64,000 nt of DNA from Cupriavidus basilensis. Its GTDB lineage: Bacteria > Pseudomonadota > Gammaproteobacteria > Burkholderiales > Burkholderiaceae. Under the pieces are notes generated by a model. That model was not told the DNA's origin. It saw nothing but the letters and a program-made list of their open reading frames with translations, and made no database searches. Shown here in pieces: positions 25,602-36,254 of this stretch; positions within the stretch are counted from its first letter, which is position 1, and each line of letters begins with the position of its first letter. Location of the stretch: NCBI RefSeq assembly GCF_008801925.2, contig NZ_CP062803.1, forward strand, positions 3,844,001-3,908,000, given 5' to 3'. A program made the translations under genes and the position numbers.

Positions 25602-25712
25602 TCAAGCGCAGGCGCCGTCGGGCTTCTTAGGTTGGCGCTGCGCCAGGCCGACATCCACTGCGCGGCGCACGGCGCCGCAATGGCAGCCGCCGGTGTAATG
25701 CGTTACGGTCAT
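25602..25712 (-). pseudogene. Truncated GFA (glutathione-dependent formaldehyde-activating) family stub
   Basis: A 36-codon frame, MTVTHYTGGCHCGAVRRAVD and on to a TGA stop. TGGCHCGAVR is the hallmark N-terminus of GFA/CENP-V-type zinc proteins, which are normally about 120-160 residues with further Cys pairs. After residue 25 the text (QRQPKKPDGACA) no longer fits the family, and no later GFA motif occurs before the GST start at 25533. It looks like the leftover 5' end of a deleted gene, although a short peptide may still be made. Confidence 0.6.
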
Positions 25713-25782
25713 GGTGGTCTCCGATAGAATTTCGCGCATCTTGCTTGCCTGCCGCAGTCCGTAGTTTTACACCGATATCCCC

Positions 25783-26628
25783 ATGCCCCGATTGGAAAAA
25801 CGCGACACGCACGCGCCCGTCACCGCTGCGCCCAAGGGCATTGTCGACCCGCTCGGCACGCAACAGCGCATCCGCCTCGGCCGTTACCTCCCGTCGGCGG
25901 CGCTGGCACCCTTTGTCGAACATTACTGGATCGTCCAATGGGACCTGGCGGGACACCCGCCGCAGGTGCAGCGCGTGCTGCCCTATCCGAACGCCAACCT
26001 GGTATTCGACCGCGGCCAGACAGCGCTCTTCGGCGTGGTGCGCGGCGTGTTCGACCGCACGCTGGAAGGCGCCGGCCACGTGCTCGGCGTGCGCTTTCGG
26101 GTGGGCGGCCTGCGCCCCTTGCTGGACGAGCCCGTCTGCGCGCTGACCGACACCACGCGGCCGGCGCGCACGCTGCTGTCATGCGACGCACACCGGGCCG
26201 AAATGCTGGTGCTGGATGCCGGCGGCGACGAAGCCATGGTGCGCGCCGCCGAATCGCTGTTGGGCAGCGCGCTGCCGCCGCCCAACCCCGTCGTGGATCA
26301 ACTGCAGGCCATCGTCGCGCATGCCGCCAGCGCCGAAGGACCCGCCAGCGTGGAGTCGCTGGCGCAGCATGCCGGCATGGGCGTGCGCGCCTTGCAACGG
26401 TTGTTCCAGGACTACGTTGGCGTATCGCCCAAGTGGGTGCTGCGCCGCTACCGCCTGCAAGAGGCCGCATGGCGGCTCGCGCGCGGCGAGCCGGTCGGGC
26501 TGGCGCAGCTCGCCGCCGAGCTCGGCTACTTCGACCAGGCCCACCTGACGCGAGATTTCACCAGGCTGGTGGGCGTATCCCCGGGCGACTACCAGCGCTC
26601 GCAGCAGGGGCCGGCCGGCGCACGCTGA
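25783..26628 (+). CDS. AraC-family transcriptional regulator
   Basis: A 281-residue regulator. Its N-terminal domain (about 30-160; FVEHYWIVQWDLAG, VLGVRFRVGGLRPLL) is of the uncharacterised type often paired with AraC domains. The C-terminal double HTH (about 190-270) has MGVRALQRLFQDYVGVSPKW and the second-helix signature ELGYFDQAHLTRDF. It is divergent from the GFA stub and GST by 70 bases and so may originally have regulated them. Confidence 0.88.
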   Translation: MPRLEKRDTHAPVTAAPKGIVDPLGTQQRIRLGRYLPSAALAPFVEHYWIVQWDLAGHPPQVQRVLPYPNANLVFDRGQTALFGVVRGVFDRTLEGAGHVLGVRFRVGGLRPLLDEPVCALTDTTRPARTLLSCDAHRAEMLVLDAGGDEAMVRAAESLLGSALPPPNPVVDQLQAIVAHAASAEGPASVESLAQHAGMGVRALQRLFQDYVGVSPKWVLRRYRLQEAAWRLARGEPVGLAQLAAELGYFDQAHLTRDFTRLVGVSPGDYQRSQQGPAGAR

Positions 26629-26636
26629 GCGGCAAG

Positions 26637-27557
26637 TCAGCCCGCGCTGCCGATGTGCGCGGCCAGGTAATCGATCAACGCCCGCACCTTGGGCGGCAGG
26701 AAGCGGTTGGGCGGATAGAGCAGCCACACCGTCCCCACGTAGGCGCGTGCCTGCAATTCCCAGTCGGGCAACACCCGCACCAGTTCGCCGGCCTGCAAGG
26801 CAAGGGCCGCGGTAAACTCGGGCAGGCTGGCGATGCCAAGATCCTGCTGCGCCGCTTCCAGCCGCGCGCCGGCGTGGTTGGCGACATAGCGCCCGCTCAC
26901 CGTCACGGTCTGCGTCTCGGTGTCACGGCGCAAGCGCCAGCGGTTGTCGTCGGCGGTTTCCCCCAGGTACAGGCAATCATGCTCCGCCAGATCGCGCGGC
27001 TGCGCGGGCGTGCCGCGTGCGCGCAGATAGGCGGGCGAGGCGCACAGCACCCAGCGCACCGCGCCCAGGCGCCGCCCGGCCAGGCCGGGCGGCGGGTGCT
27101 CGGTCAGCCGGATCACCAGGTCGAGGTCGTCGGCGAGGGGATCGGTCTCGTGGTCGGTAAACAGCAACTGCAGGTCCACTTCCGGATAAGCCTGCAGGAA
27201 AGCCGGTACCAGCGGATGGATCACCGTCTTGGCAAATGCAGTCGGCGCGCTGACGCTGACCCTGCCCTGCGGCCGGCCCACCACATGGCCGGCGGCGTCC
27301 ATCGCCCCCGCCGCGGCGCTCACCACGTCGCGGCAATAGCGGTACACCTCGGCGCCCGATTCCGTCATGCGCACCTTGCGGGTCGAGCGCTCCAGCAAGC
27401 GTGTGGCCAATGCCTCCTCCAGACGCTTGATCTGGCGGCTGACGGTGGACGGTGTGCTGCCAAGCTGGCGCGCGGCAACAGAAAAATTGCCCGCGTCGAC
27501 CACGCGCGCGAACACCGCCATATCGGGCAGCAAGGCAAAGAGATCGGCTTGGTTCAT
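26637..27557 (-). CDS. LysR-family transcriptional regulator
   Basis: A 306-residue LysR regulator with HTH FSVAARQLGSTPSTVSRQIK (about 24-43), the arrangement of the large DsdC/AaeR-like proteobacterial group, and a full effector domain. It is divergent from an EamA transporter gene, which it likely regulates along with itself; the intergenic region carries an inverted repeat (27610-27649). It converges with the AraC gene, 8 bases apart. Confidence 0.88.
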   Translation of the reverse strand: MNQADLFALLPDMAVFARVVDAGNFSVAARQLGSTPSTVSRQIKRLEEALATRLLERSTRKVRMTESGAEVYRYCRDVVSAAAGAMDAAGHVVGRPQGRVSVSAPTAFAKTVIHPLVPAFLQAYPEVDLQLLFTDHETDPLADDLDLVIRLTEHPPPGLAGRRLGAVRWVLCASPAYLRARGTPAQPRDLAEHDCLYLGETADDNRWRLRRDTETQTVTVSGRYVANHAGARLEAAQQDLGIASLPEFTAALALQAGELVRVLPDWELQARAYVGTVWLLYPPNRFLPPKVRALIDYLAAHIGSAG

Positions 27558-27609
27558 GAGGCGGCTCGCGGCGGGCACAGTGGCGGATTAATGCATATGC
27601 AGCATAAAG

Positions 27610-27649
27610 GCTTTGCATTCCGACCCGATTATCGTCGTGGATGCAAAGC
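27610..27649. promoter_or_regulatory. Inverted repeat between LysR and EamA genes
   Basis: Arms GCTTTGCAT (27610-27618) and ATGCAAAGC (27641-27649) match perfectly over 9 bp across 22 bases. The second arm is 34 bases before the EamA start. This could be a two-site regulator target. Confidence 0.4.
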
Positions 27650-27683
27650 GGCACAATGCAGGACCGAATGCACAAGGTCCACC

Positions 27684-28607
27684 ATGCCCGCGCCAAGAAA
27701 ACTGTTACTGCTGTCCGACCTGATGCTGCTCGCGGTCGCCGTGGTCTGGGGCAGCAGCTACGGCATCGTCAAGAGCGCACTGGTCTTCTACCCGGTACTC
27801 GGCCTGCTGACGCTACGCTTTGGCATCACCTTCGTGGTGCTCTCGCCCACGCTGGCCGGGCTGCGCCGCACCGACGCCGCCACCCTGCGCGGGGTGCTGG
27901 GCACCGGGGTGCTGCTGCTCGGCATCTTCCTGTGCGAAACCTTCGGCGTGCTGCTAACGCGCGCCTCCAACGCCGCCTTCCTGATCAGCCTGTGCGTGGT
28001 GCTGACGCCGCTGGCAGAGTGGCTGCTGCTCAAGCGCCGTCCAAGCCGCATCGAATGGGCGGCGGTGGCGCTCTCCCTGCTAGGCGCGTGGCTGCTGGCG
28101 GGCCACGGCGAACTGGGGTTCAACCTTGGCGACGGGCTGATCCTGGCCGCCGCCGTACTGCGCGCGCTGATGGTCTGCGCGACCAAGCGGCTGGTGCGGG
28201 GCCGGTCCATGCCGGCGCTGACGATGACGGCCGTGCAATCCGGCGTGGTCGCCGTCGGCAGCGCGGCCGTGGCACTGGCGCTGGTGCCCGCGCAGTGGCA
28301 GCCCCTGCCGTCGTTCTCCGGCCACGCCGCGTTCTGGGGCTGCGTGCTGTGGCTGGTCGCCGCCTGCACGCTATTCGCCTTCTTCGCCCAGAACTATGCC
28401 ATCCGGCGCAGCAGCCCCACGCGGGTGGCGCTGCTGATGGGCAGCGAGCCCGCCTTCGGCGCGTTGTTCGCCAGCCTGTGGCTGGCAGAGAGCATCTCCG
28501 CCACGGCGTGGATCGGCGGCGGGCTGATCGTGGCGGCATCGTTGCTGGCCACGGTGCGCTGGGGCAAGCCCGCGGCCCCCGAGATGCCGCAGGGCTCGCA
28601 GGCCTGA
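27684..28607 (+). CDS. EamA/DMT-family transporter
   Basis: A 307-residue membrane protein with ten hydrophobic segments in two EamA repeats (VAVVWGSSYGIVK in the first; SPTRVALLMGSEPAFGALF in the second). The drug/metabolite transporter superfamily exports amino acids and other metabolites; the substrate is unknown. ATG 27684 is the natural start; long upstream extensions in this frame are not coding. It is divergent from the LysR gene. Confidence 0.88.
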   Translation: MPAPRKLLLLSDLMLLAVAVVWGSSYGIVKSALVFYPVLGLLTLRFGITFVVLSPTLAGLRRTDAATLRGVLGTGVLLLGIFLCETFGVLLTRASNAAFLISLCVVLTPLAEWLLLKRRPSRIEWAAVALSLLGAWLLAGHGELGFNLGDGLILAAAVLRALMVCATKRLVRGRSMPALTMTAVQSGVVAVGSAAVALALVPAQWQPLPSFSGHAAFWGCVLWLVAACTLFAFFAQNYAIRRSSPTRVALLMGSEPAFGALFASLWLAESISATAWIGGGLIVAASLLATVRWGKPAAPEMPQGSQA

Positions 28608-28681
28608 CAGCAGGATCCGTTGCAGCCAGCCGCGGTCATACAATCCGTGCATGCCCATCTGAACAGGCGAGAGGATTCCCC

Positions 28682-29008
28682 ATGACGATGACTGATGTGT
28701 ATGGCCTGCGCGAGCCGGCCCGGACCGAAATCGACGCCATCAAAGGCCCGGCCGTGATCGAGTTCGGCGCCCCCTGGTGCGGCTACTGCATGCGGGCGCA
28801 GCCCCACCTGGCCAACGCCATGGCCAGCTATCCGGAGGTCGCCCACATCAAGGTCGAGGACGGCAGCGGCAAGCCGCTCGGCCGCTCGTTCCGGATCAAG
28901 CTATGGCCCACGCTGGTGTTCATGCGCGACGGCGTGGAGGTGGCGCGCCTGGTGCGGCCGAGCGAGACACGGGCGATCGAGGAAGCGTTGAGACGGATTG
29001 CGGGCTGA
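28682..29008 (+). CDS. Thioredoxin-family protein
   Basis: A 108-residue cytoplasmic thioredoxin-fold protein with the redox site WCGYC (C33, C36) instead of the canonical WCGPC, and the cis-proline P76 (LWPTLV). It has no signal peptide. The active-site change should alter redox potential. GAGAGGA lies just upstream of ATG 28682. It is followed by a terminator shared with nrdB from the other side. Confidence 0.87.
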   Translation: MTMTDVYGLREPARTEIDAIKGPAVIEFGAPWCGYCMRAQPHLANAMASYPEVAHIKVEDGSGKPLGRSFRIKLWPTLVFMRDGVEVARLVRPSETRAIEEALRRIAG

Positions 29009-29061
29009 TGCTGGCCCGCACGGCTGATCGCTGACCCCTGATCGCCGATGCAAGCGCAATG

Positions 29062-29092
29062 AAAAAAGCTCCCGAAGGAGCTTTTTTCTTTC
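29062..29092. terminator. Bidirectional Rho-independent terminator
   Basis: AAAAAAGCTCC-CGAA-GGAGCTTTTTT: a short GC stem flanked by A- and T-runs. It can end both the rightward thioredoxin transcript and the leftward nrdAB transcript. Confidence 0.85.
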
Positions 29093-29125
29093 TGCGTGGC
29101 GGCATTCACCGCTCGGCGGAAAAAC

Positions 29126-30328
29126 TCAATCCCAGGACAACGCCCCACCGGTCTGATACTCGATGACGCGCGTCTCGAAGAAGTTACGTTCCTTCTTCAG
29201 GTCGATCATCTCGCTCATCCACGGGAACGGGTTTTCCTCGTTCGGGAACAGCTGCTCCAGGCCGATCTGCTGGCAGCGGCGGTTGCAGATGAAGCGCAGG
29301 TAGCCCTTGAACATCGGTGCGTTCAGGCCCAGCACGCCGCGCGGCATGGTGTCCTCGGCGTAGCGGTATTCGAGGTCCACAGCCTTCTTGAACAGCGCGG
29401 TGATCTCTTCCTTGAACTCGGCGGTCCACAGGTGCGGGTTCTCGAGCTTGATCTGGTTGATCAGGTCGATGCCGAAATTGCAGTGCAGGGACTCGTCGCG
29501 CAGGATGTACTGGTACTGCTCGGCGGCGCCGGTCATCTTGTTCTGGCGGCCCATGGCCAGGATCTGCGTGAAGCCCACGTAGAAGAACAGGCCTTCCATG
29601 ATGCAGGCGAACACGATCAGCGACTTGAGCAGCTTCTGGTCGTTCTCCGGCGTGCCGGTCTTGAAGGCCGGGTCGGTCAGCGTGTCGATGAACGGGATCA
29701 GGAACTCATCCTTGTCGCGGATCGACTGCACTTCGTGGTACGCATTGAAGATCTCGGCTTCATTGAGCCCGAGCGACTCCACGATGTACTGGTAGGCGTG
29801 CGTGTGGATCGCTTCTTCGAAAGCCTGGCGCAGCAGGTACTGGCGGCATTCCGGCGCGGTGATCTGGCGGTAGGTGCCCAGCACGATGTTGTTGGCGGCC
29901 AGCGAGTCGGCGGTCACGAAGAAGCCGAGGTTGCGCTTGATCACGCGGCGCTCGTCTTCGGTCAGGCCGTTCGGGTCCTTCCACAGCGCGATGTCGCGCG
30001 ACATGTTGATTTCCTGCGGCATCCAGTGGTTGGCGCAGCCGGCCAGGTATTTTTCCCAGGCCCACTTGTACTTGAACGGCACCAGCTGGTTGACGTCGGT
30101 CGAGCCATTGATGACGCGCTTGTCGGCGGCGTTCACGCGGCGGTCCGTCGGCGCGTCGGACGCCGGCAGGTTGCCGAGGATACCCGTGCCGGCCGGCTGC
30201 GTGGCGGCCGGCGGCAGCACGCCGTGCTGGTCGACAGAGCGTGCGGCAGCAGGCGTGGCGGTGGGATTCGGCGCGGGCTGCGGGGCAGCCTGCGGGGTGG
30301 CTTGAACGTCGTCGTCCCAGCTCAGCAT
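29126..30328 (-). CDS. nrdB: Class I ribonucleotide reductase, beta subunit (R2)
   Basis: A 400-residue di-iron protein that houses the tyrosyl radical for deoxyribonucleotide synthesis. Metal ligands are D141 (TADSL), E172 and H175 (EEAIHTHAY), E245, and E279/H282 (RDESLHCN). The radical tyrosine is Y179. The C-terminal tail GGALSWD is the docking peptide for the alpha subunit. An unusual Pro/Ala-rich N-terminal extension of about 60 residues precedes the fold. GGAG lies 8 bases before the start. It is 83 bases downstream of nrdA in the same operon. Confidence 0.95.
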   Translation of the reverse strand: MLSWDDDVQATPQAAPQPAPNPTATPAAARSVDQHGVLPPAATQPAGTGILGNLPASDAPTDRRVNAADKRVINGSTDVNQLVPFKYKWAWEKYLAGCANHWMPQEINMSRDIALWKDPNGLTEDERRVIKRNLGFFVTADSLAANNIVLGTYRQITAPECRQYLLRQAFEEAIHTHAYQYIVESLGLNEAEIFNAYHEVQSIRDKDEFLIPFIDTLTDPAFKTGTPENDQKLLKSLIVFACIMEGLFFYVGFTQILAMGRQNKMTGAAEQYQYILRDESLHCNFGIDLINQIKLENPHLWTAEFKEEITALFKKAVDLEYRYAEDTMPRGVLGLNAPMFKGYLRFICNRRCQQIGLEQLFPNEENPFPWMSEMIDLKKERNFFETRVIEYQTGGALSWD

Positions 30329-30411
30329 GGTGTGGTTCTCCGTGGAATGCTTTGGTTTGCCGCTGTCCTCGCCGCGCGAGCCGCGCGGCGAGGATCAGGG
30401 CAGGTAATGAC

Positions 30412-33354
30412 TTACTGGCAGGCTTCGCACTCGTCGAAACCGGCGTCGCCCGGGCGCATCGTGCAGACCGCGCCTTCGGCTTCCGGCATGGCCGGTGCGG
30501 AGGCGGCGGCCTGGTCGATGCCGGCGGCGCTGATGCCGCCGTCGCTACCCGACGACACGGCGTTGAGCGAGCCGCGCGACACGGTGGACTTCTCCACGTG
30601 GGTGGCTGCCATCGTGCGCAGGTAGTACGTGGTCTTCAGGCCGCGCAGCCAGGCCAGCTTGTAGGTGTCGTCCAGCTTCTTGCCCGAGGCGCCGGCCATG
30701 TAGATGTTCAGGGACTGCGCCTGGTCGATCCACTTCTGGCGGCGGCTGGCGGCTTCCACCAGCCAGCTCGGCTCGACTTCGAAGGCTGTCGCGTAGATGT
30801 CGCGCAGGTCTTGCGGAATGCGGTCGATGCGGGCCAGCTTGCCGTCGAAGTACTTCAGGTCGGCGACCATGACTTCGTCCCACAGGCCGCGTGCCTTCAG
30901 GTCGCGCACCAGGTAGTCGTTGACCACCGTGAACTCGCCCGACAGGTTGGACTTGACGTACAGGTTCTGGAAGGTCGGTTCGATGCAGGCCGACACGCCG
31001 ATGATGTTCGAGATCGTTGCCGTCGGCGCGATCGCGATGCAGTTCGAGTTGCGCATGCCGTGCTGCTTGATGCGCGCGCGCAGGCTGTCCCAGTCCATGG
31101 TCGAGGAATGATCCACTTCCAGGTAGCCGCCGCGCTCTTCGGCCAGCAGCTTGAGCGAGTCCTGCGGCAGGATGCCACGATCCCACAGCGAGCCTTCATA
31201 GGTGCTGTAGCGCCCGCGTTCTTCCGCCAGCTCGCTGGAGGCGCGGTAGGCGTAGTAGCACACGGCTTCCATCGAGGTGTCGGCGAACTGCACCGCGGCG
31301 TCGCTGGCGTACGGCAGGCGCAGCATGTGCAGGCAGTCCTGGAAGCCCATGATGCCCATGCCGACCGGGCGATGGCGCAGGTTGGAGTTGCGTGCCTTCT
31401 CGACCGCGTAGTAGTTGATGTCGATCACGTTGTCGAGCATGCGCATCGCGGTGCGGATGGTCTTCTCGAGCTTGGCGTGGTCGAGCACCTGGGTGCCGTC
31501 GGCCTGTTGCTTCAGGTGGGCGACCAGGTTCACCGAACCCAGGTTGCAGACGGCGATCTCGCTGTCATTGGTGTTGAGCGTGATTTCCGTGCACAGGTTG
31601 GAGCTGTGCACCACGCCCACGTGCTGCTGCGGGCTGCGGATGTTGCACGGATCCTTGAAGGTGATCCAGGGATGGCCGGTCTCGAACAGCATGCCCAGCA
31701 TCTTGCGCCACAGCTGCATGGCGGGGATCTTCTTGAACAGCTTGAGCTCGCCGCGGGCGGCCTTGGCTTCGTAGCCCAGGTAGGCTTCTTCGAATGCCTT
31801 GCCGACCAGGTCGTGCAGGTCCGGGCAGGTGGCGGGCGAGAACAGCGTCCATTCGCCGGCTTCCATCACGCGCTTCATGAACAGGTCGGGAATCCAGTTC
31901 GCCGTGTTCATGTCGTGGGTGCGACGGCGATCGTCGCCGGTGTTCTTGCGCAGCTCGAGGAATTCCTCGATGTCCAGGTGCCAGGTTTCCAGGTAGGCGC
32001 AGACCGCGCCCTTGCGCTTGCCGCCCTGGTTGACCGCCACGGCGGTGTCGTTGACCACCTTCAGGAACGGCACCACGCCTTGCGACTTGCCGTTGGTGCC
32101 CTTGATGTGCGAGCCGAGGGCGCGCACATTGGTCCAGTCGTTGCCCAGGCCGCCGGCGAACTTCGACAGCAGCGCGTTTTCCTTCAGCGCCTCGTAGATG
32201 CCTTCCAGGTCATCCGACACGGTGGTCAGGTAGCACGACGACAGCTGCGAGCGGCGGGTGCCCGAGTTGAACAGGGTCGGCGTGGACGACATGAAGTCGA
32301 ACGACGACAGCAGCTGGTAGAACTCGATGGCTCGCGCTTCGCGGTCCTTCTCGCCCAGCGCCAGGCCCATCGCCACGCGCATGAAGAATGCCTGCGGCAT
32401 TTCGATGCGGGTCTCGTCGATGTGCAGGAAGTAGCGGTCGTACAGGGTCTGCAGGCCCAGGTAGTTGAACTGGAAGTCGCGCTGGGCGTCCAGTGCCGCA
32501 CCCAGGCGGGCCAGGTCATAGGTGGCCAGCTTCTCGTCCAGCAGCTCGGCTTCGATGCCGCGCGCGATGAACTTGGGGAAGTAGTCGGCGTAGCGCGACA
32601 CCATCTCGGTCTGGGTCACTTCGGCGCCCAGGATTTCCTTGCGGATGGTGTGCAGCAGGATACGCGCGGTGACCTGGCTGTAGGCCGGGTCCTTCTCGAT
32701 CAGGGTACGCGCGGCCAGGATGGCGGAGTCGTAGACCTGGGTCATCGGCACGCCGTCGTACAGGTTCTTCAGCGTTTCCTTCAGGATCGGCTCGGCGCTG
32801 ACGGCATCGCCAAGGCCCGAGCAGGCGTTGTCGATCAGGCCATGCAGCGCGCCCAGGTCCAGCACGCGGGCCACGCCCGCATCGGTCACGTTGAACGTGG
32901 CGCCGCCTTCCTGCACGCGGGCCACCGCCTGGGCGTTTGCCTGGGCGCGTTCCTGGGTGCGCTTCTCGCGGTACAGCACGTAGGCGCGGGCCACTTCATG
33001 CTCGCCCGAGCGCATCAGCGCCAGCTCGACGTGATCCTGCACGTCTTCGATATGGAAGGTGCCGCCGTTAGGGCGGCTGCGCAGCAGCGCGCGGACCACA
33101 TTCTGGGTCACTTGCTCGACCACTTCGCGCACACGCGCCGAAGCGGCACCCTGCCCGCCGTTGACGGCGAGGAAGGCCTTGGTCACCGCAACCGAGATCT
33201 TGCTCGGCTCGAACGCCACGACGGCGCCGTTACGTCGGATGATCTTGTAGTCCTGGTAGCTGCCAGCGGCGGCAGTAGCGGGGCTCGACTGCACGTTCGC
33301 TGCTGCACCGGCGCCAGCGGCGCCGGTGGAGATTTCGTTCTGGGCTGTCTGCAT
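30412..33354 (-). CDS. nrdA: Class I ribonucleotide reductase, alpha subunit (R1)
   Basis: A 980-residue catalytic subunit that reduces ribonucleoside diphosphates. A first ATP-cone (about 48-140; KIIRRNGAVVAFEPSKIS) is followed by a second, degenerate cone-like segment (about 160-250; LKNLYDG, ARTLIEKDPAYSQVTAR) equivalent to the N-terminus of the shorter E. coli protein. The core has the active-site loop SSNLCTEI (about 585), AVCNLGS, and C-terminal redox cysteines C976/C979 (ECEACQ). ATG 33354 has AGGAG upstream. Two NrdR boxes lie 215-260 bases upstream, so repression by NrdR is expected. Confidence 0.95.
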   Translation of the reverse strand: MQTAQNEISTGAAGAGAAANVQSSPATAAAGSYQDYKIIRRNGAVVAFEPSKISVAVTKAFLAVNGGQGAASARVREVVEQVTQNVVRALLRSRPNGGTFHIEDVQDHVELALMRSGEHEVARAYVLYREKRTQERAQANAQAVARVQEGGATFNVTDAGVARVLDLGALHGLIDNACSGLGDAVSAEPILKETLKNLYDGVPMTQVYDSAILAARTLIEKDPAYSQVTARILLHTIRKEILGAEVTQTEMVSRYADYFPKFIARGIEAELLDEKLATYDLARLGAALDAQRDFQFNYLGLQTLYDRYFLHIDETRIEMPQAFFMRVAMGLALGEKDREARAIEFYQLLSSFDFMSSTPTLFNSGTRRSQLSSCYLTTVSDDLEGIYEALKENALLSKFAGGLGNDWTNVRALGSHIKGTNGKSQGVVPFLKVVNDTAVAVNQGGKRKGAVCAYLETWHLDIEEFLELRKNTGDDRRRTHDMNTANWIPDLFMKRVMEAGEWTLFSPATCPDLHDLVGKAFEEAYLGYEAKAARGELKLFKKIPAMQLWRKMLGMLFETGHPWITFKDPCNIRSPQQHVGVVHSSNLCTEITLNTNDSEIAVCNLGSVNLVAHLKQQADGTQVLDHAKLEKTIRTAMRMLDNVIDINYYAVEKARNSNLRHRPVGMGIMGFQDCLHMLRLPYASDAAVQFADTSMEAVCYYAYRASSELAEERGRYSTYEGSLWDRGILPQDSLKLLAEERGGYLEVDHSSTMDWDSLRARIKQHGMRNSNCIAIAPTATISNIIGVSACIEPTFQNLYVKSNLSGEFTVVNDYLVRDLKARGLWDEVMVADLKYFDGKLARIDRIPQDLRDIYATAFEVEPSWLVEAASRRQKWIDQAQSLNIYMAGASGKKLDDTYKLAWLRGLKTTYYLRTMAATHVEKSTVSRGSLNAVSSGSDGGISAAGIDQAAASAPAMPEAEGAVCTMRPGDAGFDECEACQ

Positions 33355-33566
33355 GAGGAACTCCTGTTCTGACCCGTGTTTTATGAGTGACAAAGAGTCC
33401 CGGGCAAAATGCGCAAAAAGGCTCAGACACGCCGGCCGGTCTTACCCGGGAGGGCGCGCTGCGATTGCTGGATTCTGCTGGGACTCTTGTGATGCGCCGG
33501 CCCTTCGGCGGACCGCAGCCATTGCTGCGGCGGTAACTGCACACCTAGGCCGGCTCCCCGAAAGCA

Positions 33567-33582
33567 CCACTAGATCTAGTGG
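33567..33582 (-). promoter_or_regulatory. NrdR box 1 (nrdA-proximal)
   Basis: CCACTAGATCTAGTGG, the core of an 18-bp perfect palindrome (33566-33583). It fits the NrdR consensus ACACTATATATAGTGT. Confidence 0.8.
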
Positions 33583-33597
33583 TCGATGCGAAAAACT

Positions 33598-33613
33598 GGA
33601 CTAAGTATAGTGA
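33598..33613 (-). promoter_or_regulatory. NrdR box 2, overlapping a likely -10 element
   Basis: GGACTAAGTATAGTGA matches 11 of 16 bases of the NrdR consensus and starts exactly 31 bases from box 1, the three-helical-turn spacing typical of paired NrdR sites. On the minus strand it contains TATACT, a good -10 hexamer for nrdA. Confidence 0.75.
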
Positions 33614-33856
33614 AACGGGGCGGATTCACCAGTCTTGACAAGCGCCATTTTGGCGCGAATTCCAGTGCCGGCATGGCATGCGGCGCTGCGCCATACCCGC
33701 TAGCCCAAGAGACGCAAGGGAATCCGCCCGACGGTTCGTTACCGCACCGTGACGCGAAATTTTTTTGATTGACCTGACCTCTTCGATAGGCGCGGACTTT
33801 ATCAGGGTTTTCCCCAGATCGCGGCTATCCCCTAGACCTCGCTTGCCGCCCTTGCC

Positions 33857-34469
33857 TCAGGGCTGTTCTTTGCGGTAAGGCAGTTGTGCGGGCGCCACGC
33901 CGGCTGCGGCAGCAAAGCCCGCCCAGTCGAAATGTGGTCCCGGATCCGTCTTGCGCCCTGGCGCGATATCGCTATGCCCCGCCACGGCCCGCACCGGATA
34001 GGTGGCTAGCAGGGCACGCACCAGCGCTGCGGCGGTGTGGTATTGGGCCAACGTGAACGGCTGGTCGTCGCTGCCTTCGATCTCGATGCCGATGGAAAAG
34101 TCGTTGCAACGGGGCCGGCCGAAGAACTCGGACTGGCCGGCGTGCCAGGCGCGGTCCAGGCAGGACACGAACTGGACCAGCTCCCCCCCGCGCGTCACCA
34201 GGAAATGCGCCGACACCCGCACTTGATGGATCGTCTCGAAAAACGGATGGCGGGATGGGTCGAGACGATTCAGGAAAAAGGCTTCGATATCGCCGCTGCC
34301 GAACTGCCCGGGCGGCAGGCTGATGTTGTGGATCACCACCAGGTCCACCGGCGTGTGCGCGGGCCGGGCGTCGAAATTGGGTGACGGCACGTGGCGCGCC
34401 GCGGGCACCCAGCCCGCCGGGTCGGGGACGAATGGCGAGTTCGGCGCAAGCTTGGCGGCCTGGTCGTGG

Positions 34470-34477
<8 letters not shown>
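33857..34477 (-). CDS. ampD: 1,6-anhydro-N-acetylmuramyl-L-alanine amidase AmpD
   Basis: A 206-residue cytoplasmic zinc amidase that recycles cell-wall anhydromuropeptides. Zinc ligands are H50 (VVIHNIS), H168 and D178 (AGHSDIAPGRKTDPG); E132 (IGIEIEG) is the expected catalytic partner. The WHAGQSEFFGR segment is also typical of AmpD. ATG 34477 has TGGAGA upstream and overlaps the pilR stop by 8 bases, implying coupled translation; ATG 34489 is an alternative. AmpD activity normally keeps AmpC induction low; no ampC/ampR is seen here. Confidence 0.93.
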
Positions 34478-36152
<1,675 letters not shown>

Positions 36153-36254
36153 GGTCTGCGTCTGGCGATCTGGCGAAGTGACGAAATGGCGAAATGGGGT
36201 CGGGGCGGCGACTCAACGAGGGGCTGATCGGGTGGCCGGGCATGCCGGCGCGGC

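Larger units (their letters stand above)
33355..33856. other. Divergent control region between nrdA and ampD, no gene
   Basis: About 500 bases with no convincing coding frame. It holds the two NrdR boxes (33567-33582, 33598-33613), a hairpin GCGCCA-TTT-TGGCGC (33642-33656) and an AT-rich run near 33757-33770. The nrdA leader would be about 220 bases. Confidence 0.6.

Noticed and set aside
30241..33372. A 1043-codon open frame antisense to nrdA
   Set aside because: Its text is His/Gln/Arg/Val-rich with no domain, and it mirrors a certain gene codon for codon. Long antisense frames are expected at this GC content.
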